64,000 nucleotides of DNA from Bradyrhizobium sp. CCGB01 (GTDB lineage: Bacteria > Pseudomonadota > Alphaproteobacteria > Rhizobiales > Xanthobacteraceae), in contig NZ_JANADK010000001.1 in the NCBI RefSeq assembly GCF_024199795.1, positions 5,828,001 to 5,892,000 on the forward strand, read 5' to 3'. Below the pieces are notes generated by a model that had not been told where the DNA came from, did not search any database, and saw only the letters and a program-made list of their open reading frames with translations. Positions 44,541-52,512 of the stretch are shown one piece after another (within the stretch, counting starts at the first letter, position 1; each line of letters opens with the position of its first letter). The position numbers and the translations under genes are program-made.

Positions 44541-44626
44541 ATCCCCGAATTTACAGTACTTGCCAAATCGGAGCTAGAGCGACAGTTAGGACCGCAGGCG
44601 AGCACGCCATCTGATGGAGACAAGCC

Positions 44627-45640
44627 ATGAAGGCCGTCGGCTATAAAAAGTCGCTTCCGATCGAGGATCAGGACGCGCTGATCGACTTCGAGACCGCAAA
44701 ACCCGAGCCCAAAGGGCGCGACATCCGCGTCGCCGTGAAGGCGATCTCGGCCAACCCGGTCGATTACAAGGTGCGCAAGCGCGCCGCCCCGCCCGAGGGT
44801 GAGACCAAGATCCTGGGCTATGACGCAGCCGGCGTCGTCGATACCGTGGGTCCCGAGGTCACGCTGTTCAAGCCGGGCGACGAGGTGTTTTACGCCGGCT
44901 CGATCCTGCGCCAGGGCACCAATGCCGAATTCCATCTCGTCGACGAACGCATCGTCGGCAACAAGCCGAAGAGCCTGTCGTTCGCGCAGGCCGCAGCCCT
45001 CCCCCTCACCTCCATCACCGCCTGGGAGCTGCTGTTCGATCGTCTCGGCGCGGTGCCGGGCAAGAGTGTCGATCCACGCACGCTCCTGATCACCGGCGGC
45101 GCCGGCGGCGTCGGCTCGATCCTGATCCAGCTTGCGCGCCGCCTCACCGGGCTCACGGTGCTCGCGACCGCGACGCGGCCGGAATCGCAGAAGTGGTGCC
45201 TCGATCTCGGCGCGCATGCGGTGATCGACCACGGCAAGCCGATGAAGGAGCAGATCGAGAAGCTGAAGCTGCCGCCGGTCGCGCTGGTGGCGAGCCTCAC
45301 CTTCACCGATCAGCATTACAAGGCGATCGCCGAGTTCATGGCGCCGCAGGGCCGGTTCGGCCTGATCGACGATCCCCCGGAATTCGCCATGAGCACGTTC
45401 AAAGGCAAGGCGATCTCGGTGCACTGGGAATCGATGTTCACGCGCTCCTCGTTCCAGACATCAGACATGATCGGGCAGCATTATCTGCTCAACGACGTCG
45501 CCGATCTCATCGACAAGGGCGTGCTGCGCACCACGCTCGACCAGACCTTTGGCACGATCAGTGCCGCCAACCTCAAGCGCGCGCACGCGCTGCTCGAGAG
45601 CGGCAAGTCGCGCGGGAAGATCGTGCTGGAGGGGTGGTAG
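44627..45640 (+). CDS. zinc-type alcohol dehydrogenase/quinone oxidoreductase family protein
   Basis: 337 residues. A medium-chain dehydrogenase/reductase without the catalytic and structural zinc cysteines. Blocks: ISANPVDYKVRKR, ILGYDAAGVVDTVGPEV, cofactor fold LITGGAGGVGSILIQLARRL and GKIVLEGW at the end. Related to ZADH and NADPH:quinone reductases that reduce quinones or activated alkenes. Divergent from the HxlR gene, so likely induced by quinone or electrophile stress, as in other HxlR/oxidoreductase pairs. Confidence 0.87.
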   Translation: MKAVGYKKSLPIEDQDALIDFETAKPEPKGRDIRVAVKAISANPVDYKVRKRAAPPEGETKILGYDAAGVVDTVGPEVTLFKPGDEVFYAGSILRQGTNAEFHLVDERIVGNKPKSLSFAQAAALPLTSITAWELLFDRLGAVPGKSVDPRTLLITGGAGGVGSILIQLARRLTGLTVLATATRPESQKWCLDLGAHAVIDHGKPMKEQIEKLKLPPVALVASLTFTDQHYKAIAEFMAPQGRFGLIDDPPEFAMSTFKGKAISVHWESMFTRSSFQTSDMIGQHYLLNDVADLIDKGVLRTTLDQTFGTISAANLKRAHALLESGKSRGKIVLEGW

Positions 45641-45732
45641 TTTTCAGCACCCGGCCGCTTCCAAGCGGCCGGCCCTCTCTGTTACGATCGCTCGCCCGCT
45701 GAGCCGGGCGACGATTGTGAGGGACGAGCTGA

Positions 45733-46719
45733 ATGAGCTTCTGGGCGAAAAGAACGATTCTTGCGACCGCCTTCGCTGCTGCCGCGATGCTCGACGGAGC
45801 AAAGCCGGCTCTTGCCGACGACTATCCCGACAGACCGCTGCAACTGGTCGTGCCGTTTCCGCCTGGAGGCGCCTCCGACGTCGTCGCGCGCATCATCGGC
45901 GGCGAGTTCGAGGCCCGGCTCGGCAAGCCCGTCATCGTCATGAACCGTCCGGGCGGCGGCACCACGATCGCGGGCAAGGAGGTCGCGCGCGCCGCCCCCG
46001 ACGGCTACACCCTGTTCTTCAGCTCCAACTCGACCTTCACCCTGCCGGCGGCCGTCAAGGAAAGCGTGCCTTACGATGCGGCCAAGGATTTCGAGCCGCT
46101 GGGGCAAGTCGGCAAGATCACGCTGGTGCTGGTCACCTACAAGGACAATCCGATCAAGGATCTGGCCGCGCTCGTCGCGGAAGCCAAGGCCAATCCGGAC
46201 AAGCTGTCGCTCGCGTCCTTTGGTGCCGCGACGGTGTCGCACTTCGCAGGTGAGCTGTTCAAGTCGAGCGCAGGCATCAAGATGGTGCATCTGCCATACA
46301 AGGGCAGCGCGCCCGCGATGAACGATCTGATCGGCAAGCACATCCAGTATCACGTCGACACCGTGATTGCGGTCAAGCCGCAACTCGACGCCGGCACGGT
46401 GCGTGTGCTCGCGGCGTTCTCGGCCAAGCGCACGCCCTTCCTGCCTGACGTGCCGACCCTCGCCGAGCTCGGCTATTCCGGCATCGATTTCTCGTCCTGG
46501 GGAGCTGTCGTCACGCCGAAGGGGCTTCCGCCAGCCGTGCGGGACAAGCTGATAGCCACGTTGGAAGACACCATCAACAATCCCTCCGTGGTCGAGCGTT
46601 TCTCCAAGGTCGGCTTCGAGCCGGGCTTCGCCCGCTACAACGACTGGGCCTCGGCGGTCAACAAGGAGACCGCGGAGATGAAGCAGATTGCGCAGACCGC
46701 GGGGATCAAGGAGGATTAG
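45733..46719 (+). CDS. Bug-family (tripartite tricarboxylate) solute-binding protein
   Basis: 328 residues with a signal peptide (about 1-29, ending ALA-D). Family marks: DYPDRPLQLVVPFPPGGASDVVARIIG, VIVMNRPGGGTTIAGKEVARAAPDGYTLFF, and PEVPTLAELGY-like LPDVPTLAELGYSGI. Bug proteins bind organic acids or amides in the periplasm and hand them to TctAB-type permeases or signal systems. No TctA or TctB genes are adjacent, so it is one of the orphan Bug proteins. Confidence 0.9.
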   Translation: MSFWAKRTILATAFAAAAMLDGAKPALADDYPDRPLQLVVPFPPGGASDVVARIIGGEFEARLGKPVIVMNRPGGGTTIAGKEVARAAPDGYTLFFSSNSTFTLPAAVKESVPYDAAKDFEPLGQVGKITLVLVTYKDNPIKDLAALVAEAKANPDKLSLASFGAATVSHFAGELFKSSAGIKMVHLPYKGSAPAMNDLIGKHIQYHVDTVIAVKPQLDAGTVRVLAAFSAKRTPFLPDVPTLAELGYSGIDFSSWGAVVTPKGLPPAVRDKLIATLEDTINNPSVVERFSKVGFEPGFARYNDWASAVNKETAEMKQIAQTAGIKED

Positions 46720-46737
46720 CCCTCCCCGCACGCTTGC

Positions 46738-47034
46738 CTAGGACGGTAACACGCCCTCGACGAACAGCAGCCGGCGCTCCAGCGCCGTCTGCCGCAGCTT
46801 GAGCGCCTCGGCATATTCCGCCGAGTCGTACCATTCCCGCGCGCGAGCCATCGACGGAAATTCCACGATGACGATGGTCTTCGGCGGCGGGCCGCCCTCC
46901 ACCACTTCCGCAGCACCGCCGCGCACGAGATAGCGACCGCCATATTGCGCGATGGTTTGGGCGGCGAGCGTGCGATACGCCTCCATCGCGGCTTGATCGC
47001 GCGCCTCGACCTCGGAGATCACATAGGCCGGCAT
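46738..47034 (-). CDS. DUF1330 family small protein
   Basis: 98 residues from MPAYVISEVEARDQAAMEAYR at 47034. The family pattern is visible: AYVISEVEARD, AQYGGRYLVRGGAAEVVEG, TIVIVEFPSMARAREWYDSAEYAEALKLRQ. These are ferredoxin-fold dimeric-barrel proteins of unknown role. Ten bases separate it from the SDR stop, so it may share a transcript with that gene. Confidence 0.85.
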   Translation of the reverse strand: MPAYVISEVEARDQAAMEAYRTLAAQTIAQYGGRYLVRGGAAEVVEGGPPPKTIVIVEFPSMARAREWYDSAEYAEALKLRQTALERRLLFVEGVLPS

Positions 47035-47044
47035 AAACGCAGTC

Positions 47045-47833
47045 TCAAGCAATCGTATTGACGATGCCGCCCTCGGCCCGAAGCGCCGCACCGTTGGTGG
47101 CGGATGCTTCCTTCGAGGCGACATAAACCACCATGTTGGCGATCTCGTCGACGCTGGCGAAGCGTTGGATCAGCGAGCTCGGGCGATGCTGCTTGACGAA
47201 ATTGGCCGCAGCCTCATCGACCGACTGGCCGTTCTGTTTCGCGAGATCCTTCACAAAGGTCTCGACGCCTTCCGACATGGTCGGGCCCGGCAGCACGGAA
47301 TTGACGGTGACGCCGGTGCCACGGGTGAGCTGCGCGAGGCCCCGCGCGACCGAGAGCTGCGCCGTCTTGCTCATGCCGTAGTGGATCATCTCGACGGGAA
47401 TGTTGAGCCCGGACTCCGATGAGATGAAGACGATGCGGCCCCAGTTGCGCTTCAGCATGCCCTTCATATAGGCACGCGACAGCCGCACGCCGCTCATGAC
47501 GTTGACCTCGAAGAAGCGGCTCCAGTCCTCGTCCGGGATGTCGAAGAAATCCTTCGGCTCGAAGATGCCGGCATTGTTGATGAGGATGTCGACCTCGGGC
47601 AGCGCCGCCACGAGCGCCTTGCAGCCCGCCGCGGTCGAAACGTCGGCGGCGATGCCGCGGACCTTGGCGCCCGTCCCTTCCAGCTTGCGCACGGCGGCAT
47701 CGACCTTATCCTGGCCGCGACCGTTGATCACGACGCTCGCACCCGAGCCGGCAAGGCCTTTTGCAATGGCGTGGCCGATGCCGGCGGTCGAGCCGGTCAC
47801 GAGCGCGGTCTTTCCGGAAAGGTCGATCTTCAT
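47045..47833 (-). CDS. SDR-family oxidoreductase
   Basis: 262 residues. Cofactor motif TGSTAGIG at about 14-21; NNAG; FISSESGLNIPVEMIHYGMSK supplies the catalytic Ser, Tyr and Lys (YGMSK). The extended insert EMIHYGMSKTAQLSVARGLAQL and later VNSVLPGPTMSEGVETF suit classical SDR members. NADP(H) preference seems likely from the Arg in NGRGQDK. The substrate is not known. Probably cotranscribed with DUF1330. Confidence 0.88.
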   Translation of the reverse strand: MKIDLSGKTALVTGSTAGIGHAIAKGLAGSGASVVINGRGQDKVDAAVRKLEGTGAKVRGIAADVSTAAGCKALVAALPEVDILINNAGIFEPKDFFDIPDEDWSRFFEVNVMSGVRLSRAYMKGMLKRNWGRIVFISSESGLNIPVEMIHYGMSKTAQLSVARGLAQLTRGTGVTVNSVLPGPTMSEGVETFVKDLAKQNGQSVDEAAANFVKQHRPSSLIQRFASVDEIANMVVYVASKEASATNGAALRAEGGIVNTIA

Positions 47834-47913
47834 GAATTATCTCCATTGATGTTGACGGAGATATCGTGCGCTGCACTCGCAGCTTCAATCGTCCCTCACT
47901 GATGCGTGAGGAT

Positions 47914-48753
47914 TTAGCTGCGCGGTGGCAGCGTCCTGAGAAAGGCGACGATCGCATCGAGATCCTGGGCCGTCATGCTGGCATAGGCAGCATAAGCCAT
48001 CGGCGGCTTGAGCTTGTGACCATCGCGCGCGATGCCTTGCGTAATCGCACGTTTGATTTCTTCGTCGCTCCATTGGCCCAGGCCGACCGCTCGATCGGGG
48101 CTGATGTTGGGAGAAACGGACTCGCCCCACGGCCCCCTGAACGTCCGGCCGCCCTTGCCGCTCGCTGCGGCGAAATCGTGCACGGCGGACGGGCCTTCCG
48201 GCGTATGGCATTCCAGGCAATGGGCGATGGTCAACAGATAACGGCCGCGCGCGAGCTTGTCGGACAGCTCCTGCTCGCTCGCCTGCCTGCCGGCATAGGT
48301 CGGCATCTCCGGCTTCAGCGCAATCTTGTATTCCGGCGCCGGCATCTCGTGGCGCACGGATGGTACCGAGCGCAAATAAGCTGTGAGCGCGTCGAGATCG
48401 CGGCCCGTGAGCACGGTGTAGAACGCGGTCGGCATGATCGGCGCGGCCTTGGTGCCATCAGGCCTGATGCCGCTGACGAGGAAACGCTTCAGCTCGGCAT
48501 CGCTCCACTTGCCGATGCCGGTGTCCTGATCCGGCGTGATGTTGGAGCCGGAGACCTTGAACGCGGGCTCGTCGAAAACCTGGCTGCCGCCCGACAGCGC
48601 ACGCGAGAGATCGAGCCCTTGCGGCCCGCGCGGCGTATGGCAGTTGTGGCAGACCATCACGCTGTTGACGAGATAGGCGCCGCGCTCGACCAGCGTCTCG
48701 CCCGAGGCCGGCGACATCAGCAGCGCCAGCGCAATCCCAGACACAATCCTCAT
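47914..48753 (-). CDS. diheme c-type cytochrome
   Basis: 279 residues from MRIVSGIALALLMSPASGET at 48753; the frame extends to 48819. A signal peptide ends near residue 18. Two heme sites are seen: C35-H-N-C-H39 and C179-L-E-C-H183, each followed by possible methionine ligands (NITPDQDTGIGKWSDAELK and NISPDRAVGLGQWSDEEIK mark the two repeats). The two halves are clear duplicates. Resembles the cytochrome subunits of alcohol and isoquinoline-type dehydrogenases, with no dehydrogenase adjacent. Its two halves also resemble the first two heme domains of the protein at 17742. Confidence 0.88.
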   Translation of the reverse strand: MRIVSGIALALLMSPASGETLVERGAYLVNSVMVCHNCHTPRGPQGLDLSRALSGGSQVFDEPAFKVSGSNITPDQDTGIGKWSDAELKRFLVSGIRPDGTKAAPIMPTAFYTVLTGRDLDALTAYLRSVPSVRHEMPAPEYKIALKPEMPTYAGRQASEQELSDKLARGRYLLTIAHCLECHTPEGPSAVHDFAAASGKGGRTFRGPWGESVSPNISPDRAVGLGQWSDEEIKRAITQGIARDGHKLKPPMAYAAYASMTAQDLDAIVAFLRTLPPRS

Positions 48754-48821
48754 CGAGAGCCCCCCGGCCGGAATCGCGTTCAACAAAACGATGCGCAGCA
48801 TGAGATGCCGCCGCGCCATAC

Positions 48822-48850
48822 AAAAAAGCGGCGCCCAGGGGCGCCGCTTT
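48822..48850 (-). terminator. Rho-independent terminator of the ribosomal operon
   Basis: An 11-bp stem, AAAGCGGCGCC (48825-48835) and GGCGCCGCTTT (48840-48850), with loop CAGG; on the minus strand it is followed by a U run (A run 48822-48827). It lies 24 bases past the rplQ stop, at the 3' end of the leftward block. Confidence 0.93.
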
Positions 48851-48873
48851 CTGAAAACTCGGTACCGGTCGGC

Positions 48874-49290
48874 TTACGCCGCCTCGGCTTCCTTCTCCAG
48901 CACCGGGCCGGAGTCCTGCCCCTTGGCATCGACGTCGCGATCGACGAACTCGATCACGGCCATCGCGGCGTTGTCGCCGTAGCGGAAGCCGGCCTTGATG
49001 ATGCGGGTGTAGCCACCCTGGCGATCCTTGTAGCGGGGCGCCAATACATCGAACAGCTTCTTGACCTGGTCCTTGTCGCGCATCTCGGAGATCGCCTGGC
49101 GGCGCATGGCCAGCCCACCCTTCTTGCCGAGGGTGACGAGCTTCTCGACGATCGGACGGAGCTCCTTGGCCTTGGGCAGCGTGGTGACGATCTGCTCGTG
49201 CTTGATCAGCGCGGCGCACATGTTGGCGAACATCGCGCGGCGATGCTCGGCCGTGCGGTTGAGCTTCCGATGAACCTTGCCGTGACGCAT
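48874..49290 (-). CDS. rplQ: 50S ribosomal protein L17
   Basis: 138 residues, starting [20 protein letters not shown], the invariant L17 beginning. It binds 23S rRNA near the tunnel exit. Last gene of the block. A terminator-like hairpin lies between rpoA and this gene (49369-49398), so its level may differ from that of rpoA. The C-terminus is acidic (ending EKEAEAA). Confidence 0.97.
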   Translation of the reverse strand: MRHGKVHRKLNRTAEHRRAMFANMCAALIKHEQIVTTLPKAKELRPIVEKLVTLGKKGGLAMRRQAISEMRDKDQVKKLFDVLAPRYKDRQGGYTRIIKAGFRYGDNAAMAVIEFVDRDVDAKGQDSGPVLEKEAEAA

Positions 49291-49368
49291 GTGACTATTC
49301 CTTACGTATGAACTGCCGCGACGGTTCGTCGGACCAGTTGCTCAGGTGGGCTTCCTGCGTTCGCCCAT

Positions 49369-49398
49369 AAAAATCGCGGCCGGAATGTCCGGCCGCGA
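49369..49398 (-). terminator. terminator-like hairpin between rpoA and rplQ
   Basis: A perfect 11-bp stem, TCGCGGCCGGA (49374-49384) and TCCGGCCGCGA (49388-49398), has a 3-base loop; on the minus strand five U residues follow (AAAAA at 49369-49373). It resembles an intrinsic terminator in the middle of the alpha operon. Confidence 0.75.
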
Positions 49399-49412
49399 CG
49401 GTGAAAAGCGGA

Positions 49413-50444
49413 TCAGTAGTGATCTTCGAAGCGCTTGGCGAGCTCGTCGATGTTCTCCGGCGGCCAGCCCGGCACTTCCATGCCGAGGTGCAGACCCATC
49501 TGGGCCAGCACTTCCTTGATCTCGTTCAGCGACTTGCGGCCGAAGTTCGGAGTGCGGAGCATTTCCGCTTCGCTCTTCTGCACGAGGTCGCCGATGTAGA
49601 CGATGTTGTCGTTCTTCAAGCAGTTTGCCGAACGCACCGAGAGCTCGAGCTCGTCCACCTTCTTGAGGAAGGCCGGGTTGAAGGCGAGGTCCGGGATGAT
49701 CTCCTGGGCGACTTCCTTGCGCGGCTCTTCGAAGTTGACGAACACGTTAAGCTGATCCTGCAGGATGCGCGCGGCGTAAGCCACGGAATCATCCGGCGAG
49801 ATCGCGCCGTTGGTCTCGATCGTCATGGTCAGCTTGTCGTAGTCGAGGATCTGGCCCTCGCGGGTGTTCTCGACCTTGTAGGAGACCTTGCGGACCGGCG
49901 AGTACAGGCTGTCGACCGGGATCAGGCCGATCGGCGCGTCCTCGGGACGGTTGCGCTCGGCAGGCACGTAGCCCTTGCCGGTGGCGACCGTGAACTCCAT
50001 GCGGATCTCGGCGCCCTCGTCGAGCGTGCAGATCTGGAGGTCGGGGTTGAGCACGACGACGTCACCCACGGTCTGGATGTCGCCGGCGGTGACGACGCCC
50101 GGGCCCTGCTTCTTCACGACCATGCGCTTGGGGCCTTCGCCCTGCATCTTGATCGAGATGTCCTTGATGTTGAGCACGATGTCGGTGACGTCCTCACGGA
50201 CGCCCGCGATCGAGGAGAACTCGTGCAGCACGCCGTCGATGTGCACCGACTGCACCGCCGCGCCCTGGAGCGAGGAGAGCAGGATGCGGCGCAGCGCGTT
50301 GCCGAGCGTCTGGCCGAAGCCGCGCTCGAGCGGCTCGGCGACGATGGTCGCGAAACGGTTCGAATCGCTGCCGGGCGTGACCTGCAGCTTGTTCGGTCGA
50401 ATCAGTTCTTGCCAATTTTTCTGGATCGTCACTGTTTCACCCAT
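49413..50444 (-). CDS. rpoA: RNA polymerase alpha subunit
   Basis: 343 residues. N-terminal dimerisation domain (about 25-240) with [29 protein letters not shown], a flexible linker, and the C-terminal domain of two helix-hairpin-helix motifs ([46 protein letters not shown]), whose Arg in VRSANCLK corresponds to E. coli R265, which contacts UP elements. It assembles the polymerase core and is a target of activators. About 110 bases separate it from rpsK. Confidence 0.98.
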   Translation of the reverse strand: MGETVTIQKNWQELIRPNKLQVTPGSDSNRFATIVAEPLERGFGQTLGNALRRILLSSLQGAAVQSVHIDGVLHEFSSIAGVREDVTDIVLNIKDISIKMQGEGPKRMVVKKQGPGVVTAGDIQTVGDVVVLNPDLQICTLDEGAEIRMEFTVATGKGYVPAERNRPEDAPIGLIPVDSLYSPVRKVSYKVENTREGQILDYDKLTMTIETNGAISPDDSVAYAARILQDQLNVFVNFEEPRKEVAQEIIPDLAFNPAFLKKVDELELSVRSANCLKNDNIVYIGDLVQKSEAEMLRTPNFGRKSLNEIKEVLAQMGLHLGMEVPGWPPENIDELAKRFEDHY

Positions 50445-50525
50445 ACAGGCCAGTCAATTTGACAGTTCAAATACTGGCGTTGGAGAAAGGCCGCAGATCA
50501 TTCCCGCGGCTTCGCAAAAGTCATC

Positions 50526-50545
50526 GCGGGCGCCAATGCGCCCGC
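50526..50545 (-). other. hairpin between rpsK and rpoA
   Basis: GCGGGCGC (50526-50533) and GCGCCCGC (50538-50545) form a perfect 8-bp stem with loop CAAT. On the minus strand it is followed at some distance by CTTTTG, not a clean U run, so it is more likely an mRNA structure or processing site than a terminator. Confidence 0.4.
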
Positions 50546-50554
50546 AATGCCGTA

Positions 50555-50944
50555 TCAAACGCGCCGACGCTTGCGGGGACGGCAACCGTTGTGCGGGATC
50601 GTGGTCACGTCGCGGATCGAGGTAACGGTGAAGCCCGCGGCCTGGAGCGCGCGGAGCGCCGACTCGCGGCCCGAACCGGGACCAGCGACTTCGACTTCCA
50701 GCGTGCGCATGCCGTGCTCCTGCGCCTTCTTGGACACGTCCTCGGCGGCAACCTGCGCGGCATACGGGGTCGACTTGCGCGAACCCTTGAAGCCCATCGT
50801 GCCGGCGGAGGACCAGGCAATCGTGTTGCCCTGTGCGTCGGTGATGGTGATGGTCGTGTTGTTGAACGACGAGTTCACGTGCGCGACGCCGGAGGCGATG
50901 TTCTTGCGCTCACGACGACGAACGCGGGTGGCTTCCTTGCCCAT
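50555..50944 (-). CDS. rpsK: 30S ribosomal protein S11
   Basis: 129 residues starting [19 protein letters not shown], with [20 protein letters not shown] and the C-terminal [14 protein letters not shown]. It binds the platform of the 30S subunit near the E site. The length and ends are standard for alphaproteobacteria. Between rpsM and rpoA in the usual alpha-operon order; note that rpsD, present there in E. coli, is absent, as in other alphaproteobacteria. Confidence 0.97.
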   Translation of the reverse strand: MGKEATRVRRRERKNIASGVAHVNSSFNNTTITITDAQGNTIAWSSAGTMGFKGSRKSTPYAAQVAAEDVSKKAQEHGMRTLEVEVAGPGSGRESALRALQAAGFTVTSIRDVTTIPHNGCRPRKRRRV

Positions 50945-51014
50945 AGACTACCTTTCCTGAAGATCTCAAACGCCGCCGTAATGCCAGCGGCTACACCTGT
51001 GGAACGAAAGGCGC

Positions 51015-51044
51015 GCGGCGAACGGGCTATCCCCTGTTCGCCGC
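51015..51044 (-). other. hairpin between rpsM and rpsK
   Basis: GCGGCGAAC (51015-51023) and GTTCGCCGC (51036-51044) form a perfect 9-bp stem with a 12-base loop in the 123-base gap between the two genes. No U run follows. Possibly a structural or autoregulatory mRNA element. Confidence 0.4.
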
Positions 51045-51067
51045 ACGCCGCGACTGAATTCGAAAAC

Positions 51068-51436
51068 TTACTTCTTCTTGCCGGCGATGGCCTTGGCCGG
51101 CCCCTTGCGCGTGCGCGCATTGGTGTGGGTACGCTGGCCGCGCACCGGCAGACCGCGACGATGACGCAGGCCGCGATAGCAGCCGAGGTCCATCAGACGC
51201 TTGATGTTGATGCCGACCTCACGACGCAGGTCGCCCTCGACGAGATAGTCGCGGTCGATCACTTCGCGGATCTGGAGCACTTCGGCGTCGCTGAGCTGAT
51301 TGACGCGACGATCCTCGGGGATCTTGACCTTCTCCAGGATCTCACCGGCGATCTTCTGACCGATGCCATGGATGTACTGAAGCGCGATCAGCACGCGCTT
51401 GTTGGTGGGAATGTTCACGCCGGCAATACGGGCCAC
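51068..51436 (-). CDS. rpsM: 30S ribosomal protein S13
   Basis: 122 residues: [26 protein letters not shown], then [27 protein letters not shown] and a basic tail. It sits at the head of the 30S subunit and contacts L5 and P-site tRNA. First gene after adk, with a well-formed promoter 150 bases upstream (51587-51615), so it may begin the alpha operon transcript. Confidence 0.97.
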   Translation of the reverse strand: MARIAGVNIPTNKRVLIALQYIHGIGQKIAGEILEKVKIPEDRRVNQLSDAEVLQIREVIDRDYLVEGDLRREVGINIKRLMDLGCYRGLRHRRGLPVRGQRTHTNARTRKGPAKAIAGKKK

Positions 51437-51586
51437 GGCCTTCTCTCCTGTCGCCGGTCCTCGTCAGGGCCGGGCTTTAAGTGCTTGTGTTCTCGGGCAG
51501 GTGTTCACAAACGCGAACACGACGCCCACCCCCGGTCTTCCTGGGGCCCGGCATCGTCTGAAACTATCCGACTTGGATGCGGGGCT

Positions 51587-51615
51587 TATTAGGGGATTCA
51601 GGGGGCTTTCGTCAA
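51587..51615 (-). promoter_or_regulatory. promoter for rpsM-rpsK-rpoA-rplQ
   Basis: On the minus strand, TTGACG (51615-51610) is followed after 17 bases by CTAATA (51592-51587), a close fit to the sigma-70-type pattern. It lies within the last few bases of the adk stop region and drives towards rpsM, whose start is 151 bases away. Spacing and sequence are seen; activity is inferred. Confidence 0.65.
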
Positions 51616-51621
51616 CCGCTG

Positions 51622-52512
51622 CTAGCGTTTGGCTCGCTTTTTCGTGACCTTTTTTGGTCCCTTCTTCGAACCTTTTTTGACGGCCTTCTTGGCGGTCTTT
51701 TTGACCGCCTTTTTGGCCGTTTTCTTGGCTGTCTTCTTGGCTGTCTTCTTGGCGCCCTTCACGGCCTTCTTGGCGGCCTTTTTGGCAGTTTTGGCCGATT
51801 TGGCAGCCTTTTTGGCCGCTTTTGCCGGCTTTTTGGCCGATTTCTTCGCTGACGTCTTGGTTCCCCTGGCCTTCTTGGCCGGCGCCGCCTTGGCCGCGCT
51901 CCGGGCGTGCGTCTTGGGCTCGACCGCCCCGAGCGCCAGGAGCTGGCGGTGAATGGCGCGGGTGACCTCGTCGATGGCCATCATGCCGTCGATGGTCGAG
52001 AGCTTCCGCCGCTCGGAATAGTAGTGAATCAGCGGTTCCGTCTGGTTGCGGTAGTTGGCTAACCGCTTGGTCAGGACCTCCGGGGTGTCATCGACCCGGA
52101 CCTCCTCCCCACGCTCCCGCATCTGGGCGACGCGAGTCTCGACGCGGCTCAGGAGCGCGCTCTCGTTGACGCGGAGCTCGATCACGGCGTCGAGCTTGAG
52201 ATGCTTGTGCCTGAGCAGCTCATCCAGCGCTTCGGCCTGCGGCACGGTGCGCGGGAAGCCGTCGAGGATGAAGCCGTTCCTGGCGTCCGGCTGGTCGATC
52301 CGATCGGAGATGATTCCCACCACGACTTCGTCGGGCACGAGGCTGCCGCTGGCCATGATCTCCTTGGCTTTCAGCCCGACCGGCGTTCCCGCCGCAACGG
52401 CCGCGCGCAGCATCTCGCCGGTCGATAGCTGGACGATGCCATAGCGCTGCACCAGCAGCTGCGCCTGGGTCCCCTTGCCCGACCCCGGCGGTCCCAGCAG
52501 TATAATTCTCAT
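51622..52512 (-). CDS. adk: adenylate kinase with lysine/alanine-rich C-terminal tail
   Basis: 296 residues against the usual 180-220. Residues 1-197 form a short-LID adenylate kinase: P-loop [10 protein letters not shown] at 8-17, [36 protein letters not shown] and [14 protein letters not shown], with no zinc LID cysteines. It converts ATP + AMP to 2 ADP. Residues from about 200 to 296 are a tail of repeated KKxAKK units, with 39 lysines in the last 96 residues, like histone H1 or bacterial H1-like proteins. The start overlaps the stop of the second secY by four bases. The tail may bind nucleic acid or ribosomes; this is unproven. Confidence 0.95.
   Translation of the reverse strand: MRIILLGPPGSGKGTQAQLLVQRYGIVQLSTGEMLRAAVAAGTPVGLKAKEIMASGSLVPDEVVVGIISDRIDQPDARNGFILDGFPRTVPQAEALDELLRHKHLKLDAVIELRVNESALLSRVETRVAQMRERGEEVRVDDTPEVLTKRLANYRNQTEPLIHYYSERRKLSTIDGMMAIDEVTRAIHRQLLALGAVEPKTHARSAAKAAPAKKARGTKTSAKKSAKKPAKAAKKAAKSAKTAKKAAKKAVKGAKKTAKKTAKKTAKKAVKKTAKKAVKKGSKKGPKKVTKKRAKR
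51640..51880. repeat. low-complexity tandem repeat coding the adk tail
   Basis: Repeated 12- to 15-base units of the type TTCTTGGC(T/C)GTC on the plus strand encode the KK(T/A)AKK repeats. The units are imperfect copies, so replication slippage could have made or could alter the tail length. Confidence 0.75.

Noticed and set aside
51640..51880. Short tandem repeats considered as a CRISPR-like array
   Set aside because: Units are 12-15 bases without unique spacers, in frame with adk, and encode the lysine-rich tail.
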